Positions 1 to 7,063 of a stretch of 9,968 bases of DNA are shown here, in pieces. This stretch comes from Actinomycetales bacterium (GTDB taxonomy: Bacteria; Actinomycetota; Actinomycetes; Actinomycetales; Actinomycetaceae): contig JALHDK010000103.1 in NCBI GenBank assembly GCA_022838965.1, positions 1 through 9,968 of the forward strand, read 5' to 3'. How positions within the stretch are numbered: position 1 is the first letter of the stretch; each line of letters begins with the position of its first letter. The notes beneath the pieces were generated by a model. It saw only the letters and a program-made list of their open reading frames with translations. It did not search any database and was not told the origin of the DNA. Both the position numbers and the translations under genes were made by a program.

Positions 1-1362
1 GGCCAGCTGACCCTTCCGGGAGGCGTCCGTGACGTCGTTCAGAATCCGGAGGGTGTAGGCCGGGGCGTGGAAGCCGCGGGAGTTCTCGGAGACGACGTAG
101 TCCAGGAAGAACTGGGCCTTGCGCTGGTAGTCGCGGGCCAGGGCGAGCTGCGGCTCGGGGGTGGTGCCGGCCGTGACCGCCGCCTCGATGTCCGCGATCA
201 GCGCGTCGAGGGCGTCGAAGGAGACGTTCTTGGCGTGCTCGTAGCGGTCGTGGATGCCCTCGACACGTTCACGCATCGCCGTGGCGGTGGTGTGATGGCA
301 GGTCATGCAGGAGCTGTTGATGGTCTCCTCGCTGCGCATGGGGCTGGCGATCTGGTGGTCCGAGACCTTCATCGCACCCTGGCGCGTGTAGGACATGTGG
401 CAGTCGGCGCAGGTGACGCCGGCCTGGTAGTGGACGCCCTGGGCGAACGTCTCGAAGTCGGGGTGCTGGGCCTTGACGGCCTTGGCGCCGGTCAGCTTGT
501 GCTCGAAGTCCGTCCAGCCCACCTCGTCGTAGTACTGCAGCGCGTTGTCCACCGTGTAGCCGTGGTCCCACGGGAAGGTGAGGGTCTTCCCCTCGCCGGC
601 GAAGTAGTACTCGACATGGCACTGGGCGCACACGAAGGTCCGCATCTCCAGGGCGCTGGCGTCACGGTTGACGTCGTAGTCCGCCACACCCTGTCCCGCC
701 ATGTATTCCTTGATGCCCTCGATGAAGGCCGGCCGGGTGATCCGCAGCCGCATGGTCTCCGGGTCGTGACAGTCGAGGCACTGGATGGGGTGGTCGACCA
801 GCTTCGTCGCCTCGTTGTAGGGCATCTTGTTCATGGCGGCGAACCCGGCCATCATGTCCCCGTCGCCCAACTCGTTCATGAGGGCGACCGTCGAGGCGTG
901 ACAGTTGAGGCACGCGCCGGGCTGATCGCGTTCGAGCACGCGCCGGGTGTACCGCTGGTCCTCGAGCATCCATTCGTGCCCGCGGGGCTCGCGGTAGTCG
1001 AGGGCGAAGGCATAGCCCTGCCACATGGTGACCAGCCGGGGGTCGGCCTCGATCTTGCTGTGGGTGGTGAACTCACGCGGGTCCTCGGGCGTGGGGTCGC
1101 GGTAGGACTTCTCCTCCTCGGCCATCTCGGCGGTGGCCTTGAACGCGTCGTAGTGGATCGGGAAGTTCTGCCCCCACACCGACGCGTCCACCACGGTGTC
1201 GTCCACCTCGACCACCCGCTGGAAGGACACCGTCGCCTCGCTGCGGCGCTCAAAGATGTTCACGAGGAGTGCCAGCACCCCCGCGGTGACCAGGGCGCCC
1301 GCGATGAAGAACACCGCGAGGGGCCAGATCATCTTGCGTGATTGCCTGGTCGTCTGTTCCAT
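1..1362 (-). CDS. nrfA: Ammonia-forming cytochrome c nitrite reductase NrfA, 3' end cut by window edge
   Basis: Catalytic subunit that reduces nitrite to ammonium with six electrons, outside the cytoplasmic membrane. The 454 visible residues hold an N-terminal membrane anchor (about 11-37) and five c-type heme motifs: CLNCH 151-155, CLDCH 195-199, CAQCH 245-249, CADCH 318-322 and CMTCH 352-356. Heme 3 is followed by VEYYF, giving the expected Ca ligands Glu251/Tyr252; KAQHPDFE (297-304) supplies Ca ligands Lys297/Gln299 and catalytic His300. Arg137 aligns with the active-site Arg and Tyr252 with the active-site Tyr. The odd point is heme 1, which is CxxCH where classical NrfA has CxxCK. No stop codon occurs before position 1; E. 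coli NrfA has 478 residues, so only a few tens are missing. The start at 1362 is preferred because GGAG lies 8 nt upstream; an ATG at 1368 overlaps the nrfH stop as TGATG. The gene is translationally coupled to nrfH. Confidence 0.96.
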   Translation of the reverse strand, partial: MEQTTRQSRKMIWPLAVFFIAGALVTAGVLALLVNIFERRSEATVSFQRVVEVDDTVVDASVWGQNFPIHYDAFKATAEMAEEEKSYRDPTPEDPREFTTHSKIEADPRLVTMWQGYAFALDYREPRGHEWMLEDQRYTRRVLERDQPGACLNCHASTVALMNELGDGDMMAGFAAMNKMPYNEATKLVDHPIQCLDCHDPETMRLRITRPAFIEGIKEYMAGQGVADYDVNRDASALEMRTFVCAQCHVEYYFAGEGKTLTFPWDHGYTVDNALQYYDEVGWTDFEHKLTGAKAVKAQHPDFETFAQGVHYQAGVTCADCHMSYTRQGAMKVSDHQIASPMRSEETINSSCMTCHHTTATAMRERVEGIHDRYEHAKNVSFDALDALIADIEAAVTAGTTPEPQLALARDYQRKAQFFLDYVVSENSRGFHAPAYTLRILNDVTDASRKGQLA

Positions 1363-1367
1363 GCCCA

Positions 1368-1832
1368 TCACTCCATGTGTCCGACGGTTGAGTGGCAGCG
1401 GGTGCAGCCGACCGTCTGGTCGGCATCGCGGGTCTCGTGCAGGCGGCTCACCATGCTGCCGTGGCAGTACAGGCAGGCGTGCTCGGTGACCGCGAGATTG
1501 TGTGCCCGAATCTTGATGTTGTCGGGGTAGTTCCCGGTGGTGAACTTGATCGAGTGCCAGAGGCCGTTCTCGGCCTTGTTGGCGTACTTCGCGACGATGT
1601 TGTCGTGCGGGGCGTGGCAGTCGTTGCAGCCCGCGACGGCGCGGTGGCTCGACTTCGTCCAAGCGTCGTAGTGGTCGCTCATCGCGTGACACTGCGCGCA
1701 CGTGGCGGGGTCGTTCCCGAAGTAGGCGAAGCCGTTCGCGTAGGCGAAGGTGAAGACGCCCACCCCCAGCAGCACGCCCACCAGGAGAGCCATGATGCCG
1801 AGGAGGGCATTCCTCGGGGTGAAGAGGGCCAT
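1368..1832 (-). CDS. nrfH: Tetraheme cytochrome c quinol dehydrogenase NrfH (NapC/NirT family)
   Basis: Membrane-anchored electron donor that oxidises menaquinol and passes electrons to NrfA. The 154-residue product has one N-terminal transmembrane helix (about 9-34, starting LLGIMALLVGVLLGVGVF) and four heme motifs: CAQCH 45-49, CNDCH 69-73, CLYCH 120-124 and CTRCH 143-147. Met51, directly in a CxxCHxM context, matches the unusual Met ligand of heme 1 known from Desulfovibrio NrfH. Length fits the NrfH subfamily and is shorter than NapC. A strong ribosome site (AAGGAGG, 5 nt before the ATG) supports the start at 1832. The stop codon overlaps a possible nrfA start (TGATG), so the two are cotranslated. 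No nrfBCD or nrfEFG is present, which fits the NrfHA type of complex. The cytochrome c maturation genes that must exist are not in this window. Confidence 0.96.
   Translation of the reverse strand: MALFTPRNALLGIMALLVGVLLGVGVFTFAYANGFAYFGNDPATCAQCHAMSDHYDAWTKSSHRAVAGCNDCHAPHDNIVAKYANKAENGLWHSIKFTTGNYPDNIKIRAHNLAVTEHACLYCHGSMVSRLHETRDADQTVGCTRCHSTVGHME
1371..1374 (-). promoter_or_regulatory. Ribosome binding site deciding the nrfA start
   Basis: GGAG inside the last codons of nrfH. It lies 8 nt before the ATG at 1362 but only 1 nt before the ATG at 1368, so the downstream ATG is the better start. Confidence 0.6.
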
Positions 1833-1853
1833 CCTCGCCTCCTTCTCCCTGTG

Positions 1854-1879
1854 TCATCCCCGCGCCTCATCCCCGCGCC
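1854..1879. repeat. Perfect 13-bp tandem direct repeat in the nrfH leader
   Basis: Two head-to-tail copies of TCATCCCCGCGCC (1854-1866 and 1867-1879) lie 22 bp upstream of the nrfH start codon, just before its ribosome site. Seen directly. Function is unknown; it could be an operator, or a replication slippage product. Confidence 0.6.
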
Positions 1880-1979
1880 GGGTTCGCCGGGCAGCGCAGA
1901 CTGAGGGGCACGCCGCCCGTGCCACCCATCCTCGCAAGGCCGCGGGCACCAGCCAATCCGCCACCGGATAGACAAAGGG

Positions 1980-2006
1980 CACAGTTCCCCCACAGGGCGG
2001 GCACAG
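1980..2006. repeat. Three CACAG repeats at exact 11-bp spacing upstream of nrfH
   Basis: CACAG occurs at 1980-1984, 1991-1995 and 2002-2006 (CTGTG when read in the direction of nrfH). The outer two extend to an identical 8-mer, GGGCACAG at 1977-1984 and 1999-2006. The 11-bp period puts all three on the same face of the helix. They sit between the response regulator stop and nrfH and are candidate binding sites for a regulator. Nothing in the sequence says which one. The rest of the 177-bp gap (1833-2009) shows no clear -35/-10 pair or FNR-type palindrome. Confidence 0.4.
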
Positions 2007-2009
2007 AAT

Positions 2010-2687
2010 CTACCGCGCGGGAACCCCCAGCCCCTGCCGGACGATATAGGCGGCCGCCTGGATGCGGTTGTCCATCTTGAGCTTCTGCAGCGCGTTGTGG
2101 ACGTGGTTCTTCACGGTGCCCTCCGTGATCGACAGCCGGCGCCCGATCTCCTTGTTGCTGAGCCCGTGGGCCACCAGGCGCAGGATCTCCAGCTCGCGGT
2201 GGCTGAGCGACTCCTCGGGGCGGGGCGCCGCCGCGGGGCCGAGTGTCCTCAGTTCCGCGAGGAGGTGTGTCACCAGCGCCGGCGAGACCGGGTTCTCGCC
2301 CCGCATCACGGACCGGATCATGTCGAACAGCTGGTCGGGCCGCAGGTCCTTGAGCAGGAAGCCGTGGACGCCGAGGCGAACCGCCTCGAGCAGGCGCTGG
2401 TCGTCCTCGAAAGCGGTCAGCATGACCACCCTCACGTCCGGAAGGCGTTCGCGCAGCAGGCGGGCGGCCCCCACCCCGTCGAGGACCGGCATCTCGACGT
2501 CCAGGACGACGACGTCCGGCACCAGCTCCATCGCCTTCTCGACGGCGTCGAGACCGTTGTCCGCCTCGCCGACGACGTGGAAGTCCGGCTGGTCGTCCAG
2601 GACGGCGGCGAGGGCGCCGCGGAAGAGGGGCACGTCGTCGGCCACGAGGATGGTGACCTGACGGCGCGCAGGATCGCCGGTGGGCAT
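2010..2687 (-). CDS. NarL/FixJ-type two-component response regulator
   Basis: Cytoplasmic DNA-binding regulator controlled by phosphorylation. Of 225 residues, the receiver domain occupies about 11-130: acidic pair Asp17-Asp18, phospho-acceptor Asp63 in VVVLDVEMP, Thr91 and Lys113 in FLLKD. The LuxR-type helix-turn-helix lies at about 160-215, with LSHRELEIL (161-169), NKEI (178-181) and TVKNHV (191-196). All key residues are present, so it should be functional. A start at 2687 is chosen because GAGGAGG (2694-2700) is 6 nt upstream; the ATG at 2693 directly abuts that site. No histidine kinase is found in the window. The gene is on the same strand as nrfHA and 177 bp upstream, so control of nitrite ammonification (as NarL/NarP do for nrf in enterobacteria) is plausible but inferred from position only. 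Confidence 0.95.
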   Translation of the reverse strand: MPTGDPARRQVTILVADDVPLFRGALAAVLDDQPDFHVVGEADNGLDAVEKAMELVPDVVVLDVEMPVLDGVGAARLLRERLPDVRVVMLTAFEDDQRLLEAVRLGVHGFLLKDLRPDQLFDMIRSVMRGENPVSPALVTHLLAELRTLGPAAAPRPEESLSHRELEILRLVAHGLSNKEIGRRLSITEGTVKNHVHNALQKLKMDNRIQAAAYIVRQGLGVPAR

Positions 2688-2693
2688 CGCCAT

Positions 2694-2700
2694 CCTCCTC
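2694..2700 (-). promoter_or_regulatory. Ribosome binding site deciding the response regulator start
   Basis: GAGGAGG directly abuts the ATG at 2693 (no spacing) and lies 6 nt before the ATG at 2687. The latter is therefore the likely start. Confidence 0.6.
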
Positions 2701-2717
2701 TCCCCGCGGGAGCATCG

Positions 2718-2747
2718 AGTCTATCGCGCTGGCATGACCTTTCTGAA
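2718..2747 (-). promoter_or_regulatory. Candidate promoter of the response regulator gene
   Basis: Read on the minus strand, TTCAGA (2742-2747; four of six matches to TTGACA) and TAGACT (2718-2723; fits TANNNT) are 18 bp apart. Transcription would start near 2711 and leave a leader of about 25 nt. Pattern match only. Confidence 0.35.
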
Positions 2748-2769
2748 CCACTTCCACCATGTGATCCAG
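2743..2769. promoter_or_regulatory. Imperfect inverted repeat in the divergent intergenic region
   Basis: Arms CTGAACCAC (2743-2751) and GTGATCCAG (2761-2769) pair at 7 of 9 positions around a 9-nt spacer. It overlaps the candidate -35 of the response regulator and lies upstream of the VOC gene, so it could be an operator for either. Weak evidence. Confidence 0.25.
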
Positions 2770-2837
2770 GTTGCCCGCTCCGCCGCGCGGGTGGAGCATG
2801 GTGCGACACACACCACTCCGGCACCCGGGAGGTCATC

Positions 2838-3236
2838 ATGCCCCGCCCCGTTCACTTCGAGATCCAGGCGGACGACATCGAACGCGCCAAGGCCTTCTAC
2901 GCCGCGGTGTTCGGGTGGAGGTTCGAGGACTACGGCGCCTTCACCGGCGGGTCACCGTACTGGGGGATCATCACCGGACCCGAGGGCGAGCCCGGGATCG
3001 ACGGCGGCCTGCTGCAACGGCCGGTCGCGGCGCCGTCGCCGGAACAGGGCACCAACGCCTACGTCTGCACGATGGGGGTGGAGGACTACGACGCCACCGA
3101 GGCGGCGATCCTCGCCGCCGGCGGCCAGGTGGCGCTCCCCAAGATCGCCCTGACGGGCATGGCGTGGCAGGGCTACTACCTCGACACCGAGGGCAACACG
3201 TTCGGCATCCACCAGCCGGATGTGAACGCGAAGTAG
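2838..3236 (+). CDS. VOC-family (glyoxalase/bleomycin-resistance fold) protein
   Basis: The 132-residue protein fits a single vicinal-oxygen-chelate module. Features seen: VHFEIQADDIERAKAFY near the N-terminus (5-21), where His6 is in the usual position of the first metal ligand; FGWRFEDY (25-32); and the C-terminal strand pair YYLDTEGNTFGIHQ (113-126), the family's D-x-E-G-N pattern with Glu118. Single-module VOC proteins of this size normally act as dimers. Substrate cannot be read from sequence; the family includes lyases, dioxygenases, isomerases and resistance proteins. GGGAGG, 6 nt before the ATG, supports the start. It is divergent from the response regulator and 98 bp upstream of the DUF5302 gene. 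No functional link to either neighbour is evident. Confidence 0.9.
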   Translation: MPRPVHFEIQADDIERAKAFYAAVFGWRFEDYGAFTGGSPYWGIITGPEGEPGIDGGLLQRPVAAPSPEQGTNAYVCTMGVEDYDATEAAILAAGGQVALPKIALTGMAWQGYYLDTEGNTFGIHQPDVNAK

Positions 3237-3334
3237 ACGCAACCACCCGGCCGGCGAGGGGGCGGCCCGCCACCCGGTATTCTGTGGCGACCGGTGCCAC
3301 GACCAGCAATCATGGTCATGACCGAGGAGGACCG

Positions 3335-3520
3335 ATGGCGAAGAAGAACCCCGACCCCGCGACCGAGGAGATCAAGGCCAAGATGCGCGAGGCGCTGGAC
3401 CGCAAGGCCCACAAGGAGCGCGCCGCGGGCGAGGGCGCCGCCGAGGGCGGCTCCCAGAAGCCCCACGGCGTCGACCACCCCGTGGGGCCCAGGCAGTTCC
3501 GGCGCAAGGCCGGCGGCTAG
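3335..3520 (+). CDS. DUF5302-like small basic protein
   Basis: A 61-residue, highly charged, probably partly disordered protein. An N-terminal helix rich in Lys/Glu (about 9-35, ATEEIKAKMREALDRKAHKE) is followed by a Gly-rich linker and the terminal block GPRQFRRKAGG (51-61). The helix followed by a C-terminal FRRK-(S/A)-G tail matches the actinobacterial DUF5302 family, whose function is unknown. GAGGAGG, 4 nt before the ATG, supports the start. A TATTCT (3278-3283) could be a -10 box, without a good -35. The gene is convergent with nadC, 18 bp away. The last codons and stop lie inside a duplicated 20-bp segment shared with the nadC 3' end. Confidence 0.85.
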   Translation: MAKKNPDPATEEIKAKMREALDRKAHKERAAGEGAAEGGSQKPHGVDHPVGPRQFRRKAGG

Positions 3521-3526
3521 CCGGCC
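3508..3526. terminator. GC-rich hairpin over the DUF5302 stop codon, possible bidirectional terminator
   Basis: GGCCGGC (3508-3514) and GCCGGCC (3520-3526) form a perfect 7-bp stem with a 5-nt loop between two convergent genes. There is no T-tract, so it is not a classical intrinsic terminator, though U-less hairpins at gene ends are common in Actinobacteria. Confidence 0.4.
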
Positions 3527-3551
3527 GCGCACCGGCGGCTAGTCGGCCGCG
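3510..3551. repeat. 20-bp tandem duplication spanning both convergent gene ends
   Basis: CCGGCGGCTAGCCGGCCGCG (3510-3529) recurs at 3532-3551 with one mismatch (C to T at 3543) and a 2-nt spacer. Copy 1 carries the TAG of the DUF5302 gene on the plus strand. Copy 2 carries the TAG of nadC on the minus strand. Seen directly. Confidence 0.75.
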
Positions 3552-4399
3552 TCGAGCCCCAGATCCAGCACCGGCGCCGAGTGCGTGATCCACCCGGCGG
3601 AGATGAGGTCCACTCCGGCCTCCGCGAGCGCCGGCGCCGTCTCGGCCGTCACCCGCCCGGACGCCTCCGTCACCAGCCGGCCGTCCACCATCGCGACCGC
3701 GGCGCGCAGCGTGTCCGGCCCCATGTTGTCGAGCAGCACCACCCGCGTGGCCGCCACCAGGTCCGGGTCCGCGAGCACGGCCTCGAGCTGCTCCAGCGCG
3801 TCCACCTCGAACTCGATGGAGACGAGGTGCCCCACCGCGGCCCGTGCCCGACGGATCGCTTCGGGCAGGCTCCCGGCCGCAGCGATGTGGTTGTCCTTGA
3901 TGAGCACCGCGTCGAACAGCCCGAACCGGTGGTTCACCCCGCCGCCCGCGCGGACCGCCGCCTTCTCCAGCGCGCGCAGGCCCGGCGTCGTCTTGCGGGT
4001 ACAGGCGATCCGCGCCCGGGTGTGCGCGACTGCGGCCACGAGCCCCGCCGTCGCCGTCGCCACGCCGCTGAGGTGCCCGAGGAGATTGAGCGCCACTCGC
4101 TCCCCCGTCAGCAGCGCCCGGGTCGGGCCGGCCACCTCGGCGACGACGTCGCCCGGCGCCACCCGCGCCCCCTCGCCGCGGTGCACGTCCACGCGGAGGG
4201 CGGGATCGAGGAGCTGCCACGCGAGGCTGGCCGCCCCGACACCCGAGATCACCCCGGGCTGGCGTGCGACCACGCGGAAGGTGGACCGGTGGTCCGCGGG
4301 GATGATCGCGTCGGTCGTGAGGTCTCCGGCCAGGCCGAGGTCCTCGGCGAGTGCGCGGCGCACGAACGGTTCGAGCAGGGACGGGGACAGCGCGGTCAT
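3539..4399 (-). CDS. nadC: Nicotinate-nucleotide pyrophosphorylase (carboxylating), quinolinate phosphoribosyltransferase
   Basis: Converts quinolinate and PRPP to nicotinate mononucleotide, CO2 and pyrophosphate, the last step of the de novo branch encoded here. The 286 residues are the normal family length. Visible signatures: ERVALN (100-105), TRKTTPGLR (134-142), GGGVNHR (152-158), the KDNH motif (168-171), LDNM (223-226), EASGRV (245-250) and ISAGWITHS (266-274), all in expected order. The Arg, Lys and His residues that bind phosphate and quinolinate are intact. The ATG at 4399 has GGAGG 4 nt upstream; an open frame continues further upstream, but that part is antisense-like sequence over nadB. 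It lies 47 bp after nadB, last gene of nadABC. Its end falls in a small duplication at the convergent junction. Confidence 0.97.
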   Translation of the reverse strand: MTALSPSLLEPFVRRALAEDLGLAGDLTTDAIIPADHRSTFRVVARQPGVISGVGAASLAWQLLDPALRVDVHRGEGARVAPGDVVAEVAGPTRALLTGERVALNLLGHLSGVATATAGLVAAVAHTRARIACTRKTTPGLRALEKAAVRAGGGVNHRFGLFDAVLIKDNHIAAAGSLPEAIRRARAAVGHLVSIEFEVDALEQLEAVLADPDLVAATRVVLLDNMGPDTLRAAVAMVDGRLVTEASGRVTAETAPALAEAGVDLISAGWITHSAPVLDLGLDAAD

Positions 4400-4446
4400 C
4401 GGGCCTCCGGTCGGGCGGGCGGGTTGCAGGGCGAATTGCCGGGCGC

Positions 4447-6000
4447 TCAGGCGAGCGCGCCGCTGAGGAGCAGGTCGCCGAGGGCCAGGGTCTGGTGCCC
4501 GGCGGGCCGTGGGTCGGGGAAGTCCAGGCGGGTGTGCGCACCGCGGCTCTCCTCGCGCCGCAACGCCGACCACGCGATCGCCAGCGCCGCGAGCGTGGCG
4601 GCCGGCACCGCGTCCACCGCGCGCTCGCCGCGCGGCGCCCCGGCCAGTCGCACCCAGTCGACCGCCTCGTCCTGGAGGCGCGCCACCAGGGCACGGAGCG
4701 TCGCCCCGTCTCGGAGCACCCCGACGACGTCGAACATCGCCCGCCGCAGGTCGGGGGCGGGCCGGTCGCCGTCGCGGAGCGGACCGCCGCCGGAGGCGGC
4801 GAGGGTGCGGGCGCGGGCGACGGTGTCCCGCGCCCCCGGTGCTCCGGCGAGCTGCTGCGCGGCGAAGGTGCCCATGACCACCGCCTCGAGCAGGGAGTTG
4901 CTGGCGAGCCGGTTCGCCCCGTGCAGGCCGGTGCTGGCGACCTCGCCGACCGCCCACAGGCCCGGAACGCTCGTCCGGCCGGCGACGTCCGCGACGACTC
5001 CGCCCATGTGGTAGTGCGCGGCCGGGCTGACCGGGAGCGGCTGGGTCACGGGGTCGATGCCGGCGGCGCGGCACTTCGCGGTGACGGTCGGGAACAGCTC
5101 GGGGAACTCGGCGCCGAGGTGCCGGGCGTCGAGGAGGACGCGCTCACCCCGCTGGAGGGCGGCGAACACCGCCCGGGCCACGACGTCACGCGCCGCGAGC
5201 GGGTTGTCGAGCACCGGGTGTCCGTCAGCCGTGACGAGGATGGCGCCCTCGCCCCGCACCGCCTCGCTGACCAGCGGCATCGGGTCCAGCCCGCCGACGT
5301 CGAGGGCGGTGGGGTGGAACTGCACCATCTCCAGGTCCCGCAGGAGGGCCCCCGCGCGGGCGGCCAGCACGAGGCCCTGCCCCCAGGAGCCGAGCGGGTT
5401 GGTGGTGCGGGACCACAGCCCGCCCACGCCGCCGGTCGCGAGGACGACGTTCCGGGCGGGGAGGACGGTACGGCCGCCGGCACGCTCGATCTCGACGCCG
5501 GTGACCGCGCCGTCGTCGCCGGTGAGGATGCGGGCGGCCCGGGTGTGTTCCAGCACGGTGATCGACGGGGTACGCGCCGCCACGGCGGTGAGGGTGCGCA
5601 TGATCTCGGCGCCCGTGGAGTCGCCGCGGGCGTGGACGATCCGGCGGCGCCCGTGCGCGCCCTCGAGGCCGAGGGCGAGCTCGCCGGTGGGGGTGCGGTC
5701 GAAGGGCACGCCCTGGGAGACCAGCCACTCGATCGCGGCGGGTGCGGCGGCGGTGACGGCGGCGACGGCGGAGGGATCACACAGTCCCGCGCCGGCGGCG
5801 AGGGTGTCGGCGGTGTGGAGGGCGGGGTGGTCGTCGGGCGCGATGGCGGCGGCGACGCCCCCCTGGGCCCAGCCCGAGGCGGGCTCGCGCCACGGGGTCT
5901 CGGTCCGCAGGGTGCCGGCGGTGATCAGCACGCACGGGTGCGGGGCGAGGTGGAGCGCGGTCGCGAGGCCGGCGAGGCCGGCGCCGATGATGACGGTCAT
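4447..6000 (-). CDS. nadB: L-aspartate oxidase NadB
   Basis: FAD-dependent oxidation of L-aspartate to iminoaspartate, using oxygen or fumarate as acceptor, in the cytosol. The 517 residues begin directly with the Rossmann motif [10 protein letters not shown] (3-12). Further signatures: [11 protein letters not shown] (42-52), [12 protein letters not shown] (119-130), [11 protein letters not shown] (185-195), MVQFHPTAL (225-233), SEAVRGEG (245-252), RDVVARA (271-277), AAHYHMGGV (327-335), and [18 protein letters not shown] (358-375), which places Ser/Asn residues at the flavin. The C-terminal helical domain ends with [11 protein letters not shown] (485-495), typical of NadB and related fumarate-reductase-type flavoproteins. 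AAGGAG upstream supports the ATG at 6000. It follows nadA by 16 nt, so the two are surely cotranscribed. Confidence 0.97.
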   Translation of the reverse strand: MTVIIGAGLAGLATALHLAPHPCVLITAGTLRTETPWREPASGWAQGGVAAAIAPDDHPALHTADTLAAGAGLCDPSAVAAVTAAAPAAIEWLVSQGVPFDRTPTGELALGLEGAHGRRRIVHARGDSTGAEIMRTLTAVAARTPSITVLEHTRAARILTGDDGAVTGVEIERAGGRTVLPARNVVLATGGVGGLWSRTTNPLGSWGQGLVLAARAGALLRDLEMVQFHPTALDVGGLDPMPLVSEAVRGEGAILVTADGHPVLDNPLAARDVVARAVFAALQRGERVLLDARHLGAEFPELFPTVTAKCRAAGIDPVTQPLPVSPAAHYHMGGVVADVAGRTSVPGLWAVGEVASTGLHGANRLASNSLLEAVVMGTFAAQQLAGAPGARDTVARARTLAASGGGPLRDGDRPAPDLRRAMFDVVGVLRDGATLRALVARLQDEAVDWVRLAGAPRGERAVDAVPAATLAALAIAWSALRREESRGAHTRLDFPDPRPAGHQTLALGDLLLSGALA

Positions 6001-6016
6001 CCTGGGCTCCTTGGGT

Positions 6017-7018
6017 TCAGACCTGCAGCATGCGCTCGACCGCGAGACGGGCGCGGCCGGAGATGACGGGATCGAGGGTGACCTCGTGCTCGCCGGTCTC
6101 GAGGGCCCGGCGGATGTTCGCGAGGGTGATGCGCTTCATGTGGGGGCAGAGGCGGCACATGCCGATGAAGTCCACGTCCGGGTGGGTGGCGGCGAGGTTC
6201 GCGGACATCGAGCACTCGGTGACGAGCGCGACGCGGCTCGCGCGGCGCTGCTCCACGAACGTGGCCATCTGGGCGGTGGACCCGGCGAAGTCGGCCTCGG
6301 CGACCACCTCGGGCGGGCACTCGGGGTGGGCGAGGACGGCGACCCCGGGATGGTCGGCGCGGAGCTGGCGCACCTCGGCCGCCGTGAACTGCTCGTGGAC
6401 CTCGCAGGCGCCCGGCCAGATGATGACCTCGACACCGGTCTGGGCGGCGACGTTCCGGGCGAGGTACTGGTCGGGGATCATGATGACCCGGTCGACGCCC
6501 AGCGACTCGATGACCTTCACCGCGTTGCCGGACGTGCAGCAGATGTCCGACTCGGCCTTCACGTCCGCGGAGGTGTTGACGTAGGTGACCACGGGGACGC
6601 CGGGGTGCGCGGCACGGAGGGCGCGCACGTCGGCGGCGGTGATGGAGGAGGCGAGCGAGCAGCCGGCGCGGAGATCCGGGATCAGGACCCGCTTGGCGGG
6701 GTTGAGCAGCTTGGCGGTCTCCGCCATGAAGTGGACGCCCGCCAGCACGATGGTGGACTGGGTGACGGACTGGGCCTCGCGGGCGAGCGCCAGGGAGTCC
6801 CCGGTGATGTCCGCGACTCCGTGGAAGATGTCCTCGCTCATGTAGTTGTGGGCGAGGATCACCGCGTCCTTCTCCGCCTTCAGGCGCTGGATGGCCGCGA
6901 TGTCCGCGGCGGCGGCATCCCAGTCCGCCAGCCCGAGAGGACGGATCGGCGCACTGATCAGGGGGCTGGGAGCGGTGAGGGACCGTGGGGCGGCAGCGAG
7001 GGCGGTCGGGGTGGTCAC
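6017..7018 (-). CDS. nadA: Quinolinate synthase NadA (4Fe-4S enzyme)
   Basis: Condenses iminoaspartate with dihydroxyacetone phosphate to quinolinate, using an oxygen-sensitive [4Fe-4S] cluster. The 333-residue product contains AHNYM (56-60), AGVHFMAETAKLLNP (93-107), the first cluster Cys120 in AGCSLA, YVNTSADVKAESDICCTSGN (146-165), the second cluster Cys205 in PGACEVH and the third in CRLCPHMKR (288-296, probably Cys291). The first 30 residues are an Ala/Pro/Ser-rich tail before the conserved part. The start is GTG, with AAGGAG 5 nt upstream; no better ATG lies nearby. First gene of nadABC; the leader carries two overlapping palindromes that may mediate repression. Confidence 0.97.
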   Translation of the reverse strand: MTTPTALAAAPRSLTAPSPLISAPIRPLGLADWDAAAADIAAIQRLKAEKDAVILAHNYMSEDIFHGVADITGDSLALAREAQSVTQSTIVLAGVHFMAETAKLLNPAKRVLIPDLRAGCSLASSITAADVRALRAAHPGVPVVTYVNTSADVKAESDICCTSGNAVKVIESLGVDRVIMIPDQYLARNVAAQTGVEVIIWPGACEVHEQFTAAEVRQLRADHPGVAVLAHPECPPEVVAEADFAGSTAQMATFVEQRRASRVALVTECSMSANLAATHPDVDFIGMCRLCPHMKRITLANIRRALETGEHEVTLDPVISGRARLAVERMLQV

Positions 7019-7032
7019 ACGGACTCCTTATT

Positions 7033-7063
7033 TATGCTGGACTTGAGCATATCTTCTGCTCAA
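7033..7063. promoter_or_regulatory. Two overlapping palindromes in the nadA leader, candidate NAD-operon operator
   Basis: Palindrome 1 is TATGCT/AGCATA (7033-7038 and 7046-7051); palindrome 2 is TTGAGCA/TGCTCAA (7043-7049 and 7057-7063). Both are perfect, both have 7-nt spacers, and their centres are 11 bp apart, sharing the middle half-site. They lie between the candidate -10 and the ribosome site of nadA, an ideal place for a repressor. NrtR-type regulators control nad genes in several Actinobacteria, but I cannot match these sites to a known consensus. Confidence 0.55.

Noticed and set aside
67..1341. 424-codon open frame on the plus strand opposite nrfA
   Set aside because: It is rich in Val, Gly, His and Arg without any recognisable domain. 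It is the antisense shadow of a GC-rich gene with five heme motifs on the other strand.
2097..2837. N-terminal extension of the VOC protein
   Set aside because: The added 247 codons are antisense to the response regulator gene. The VOC domain is complete from 2838 with a ribosome site there.
4400..5074. N-terminal extension of nadC suggesting a fusion protein
   Set aside because: The frame stays open only because of base composition; the added part is Arg/Pro-rich and overlaps nadB out of frame. NadC is full length from 4399 with a good ribosome site.
4351..6066. 571-codon open frame on the plus strand opposite nadB
   Set aside because: Low-complexity Gly/Arg/Ala composition, no motif, and complete overlap with a clear nadB.
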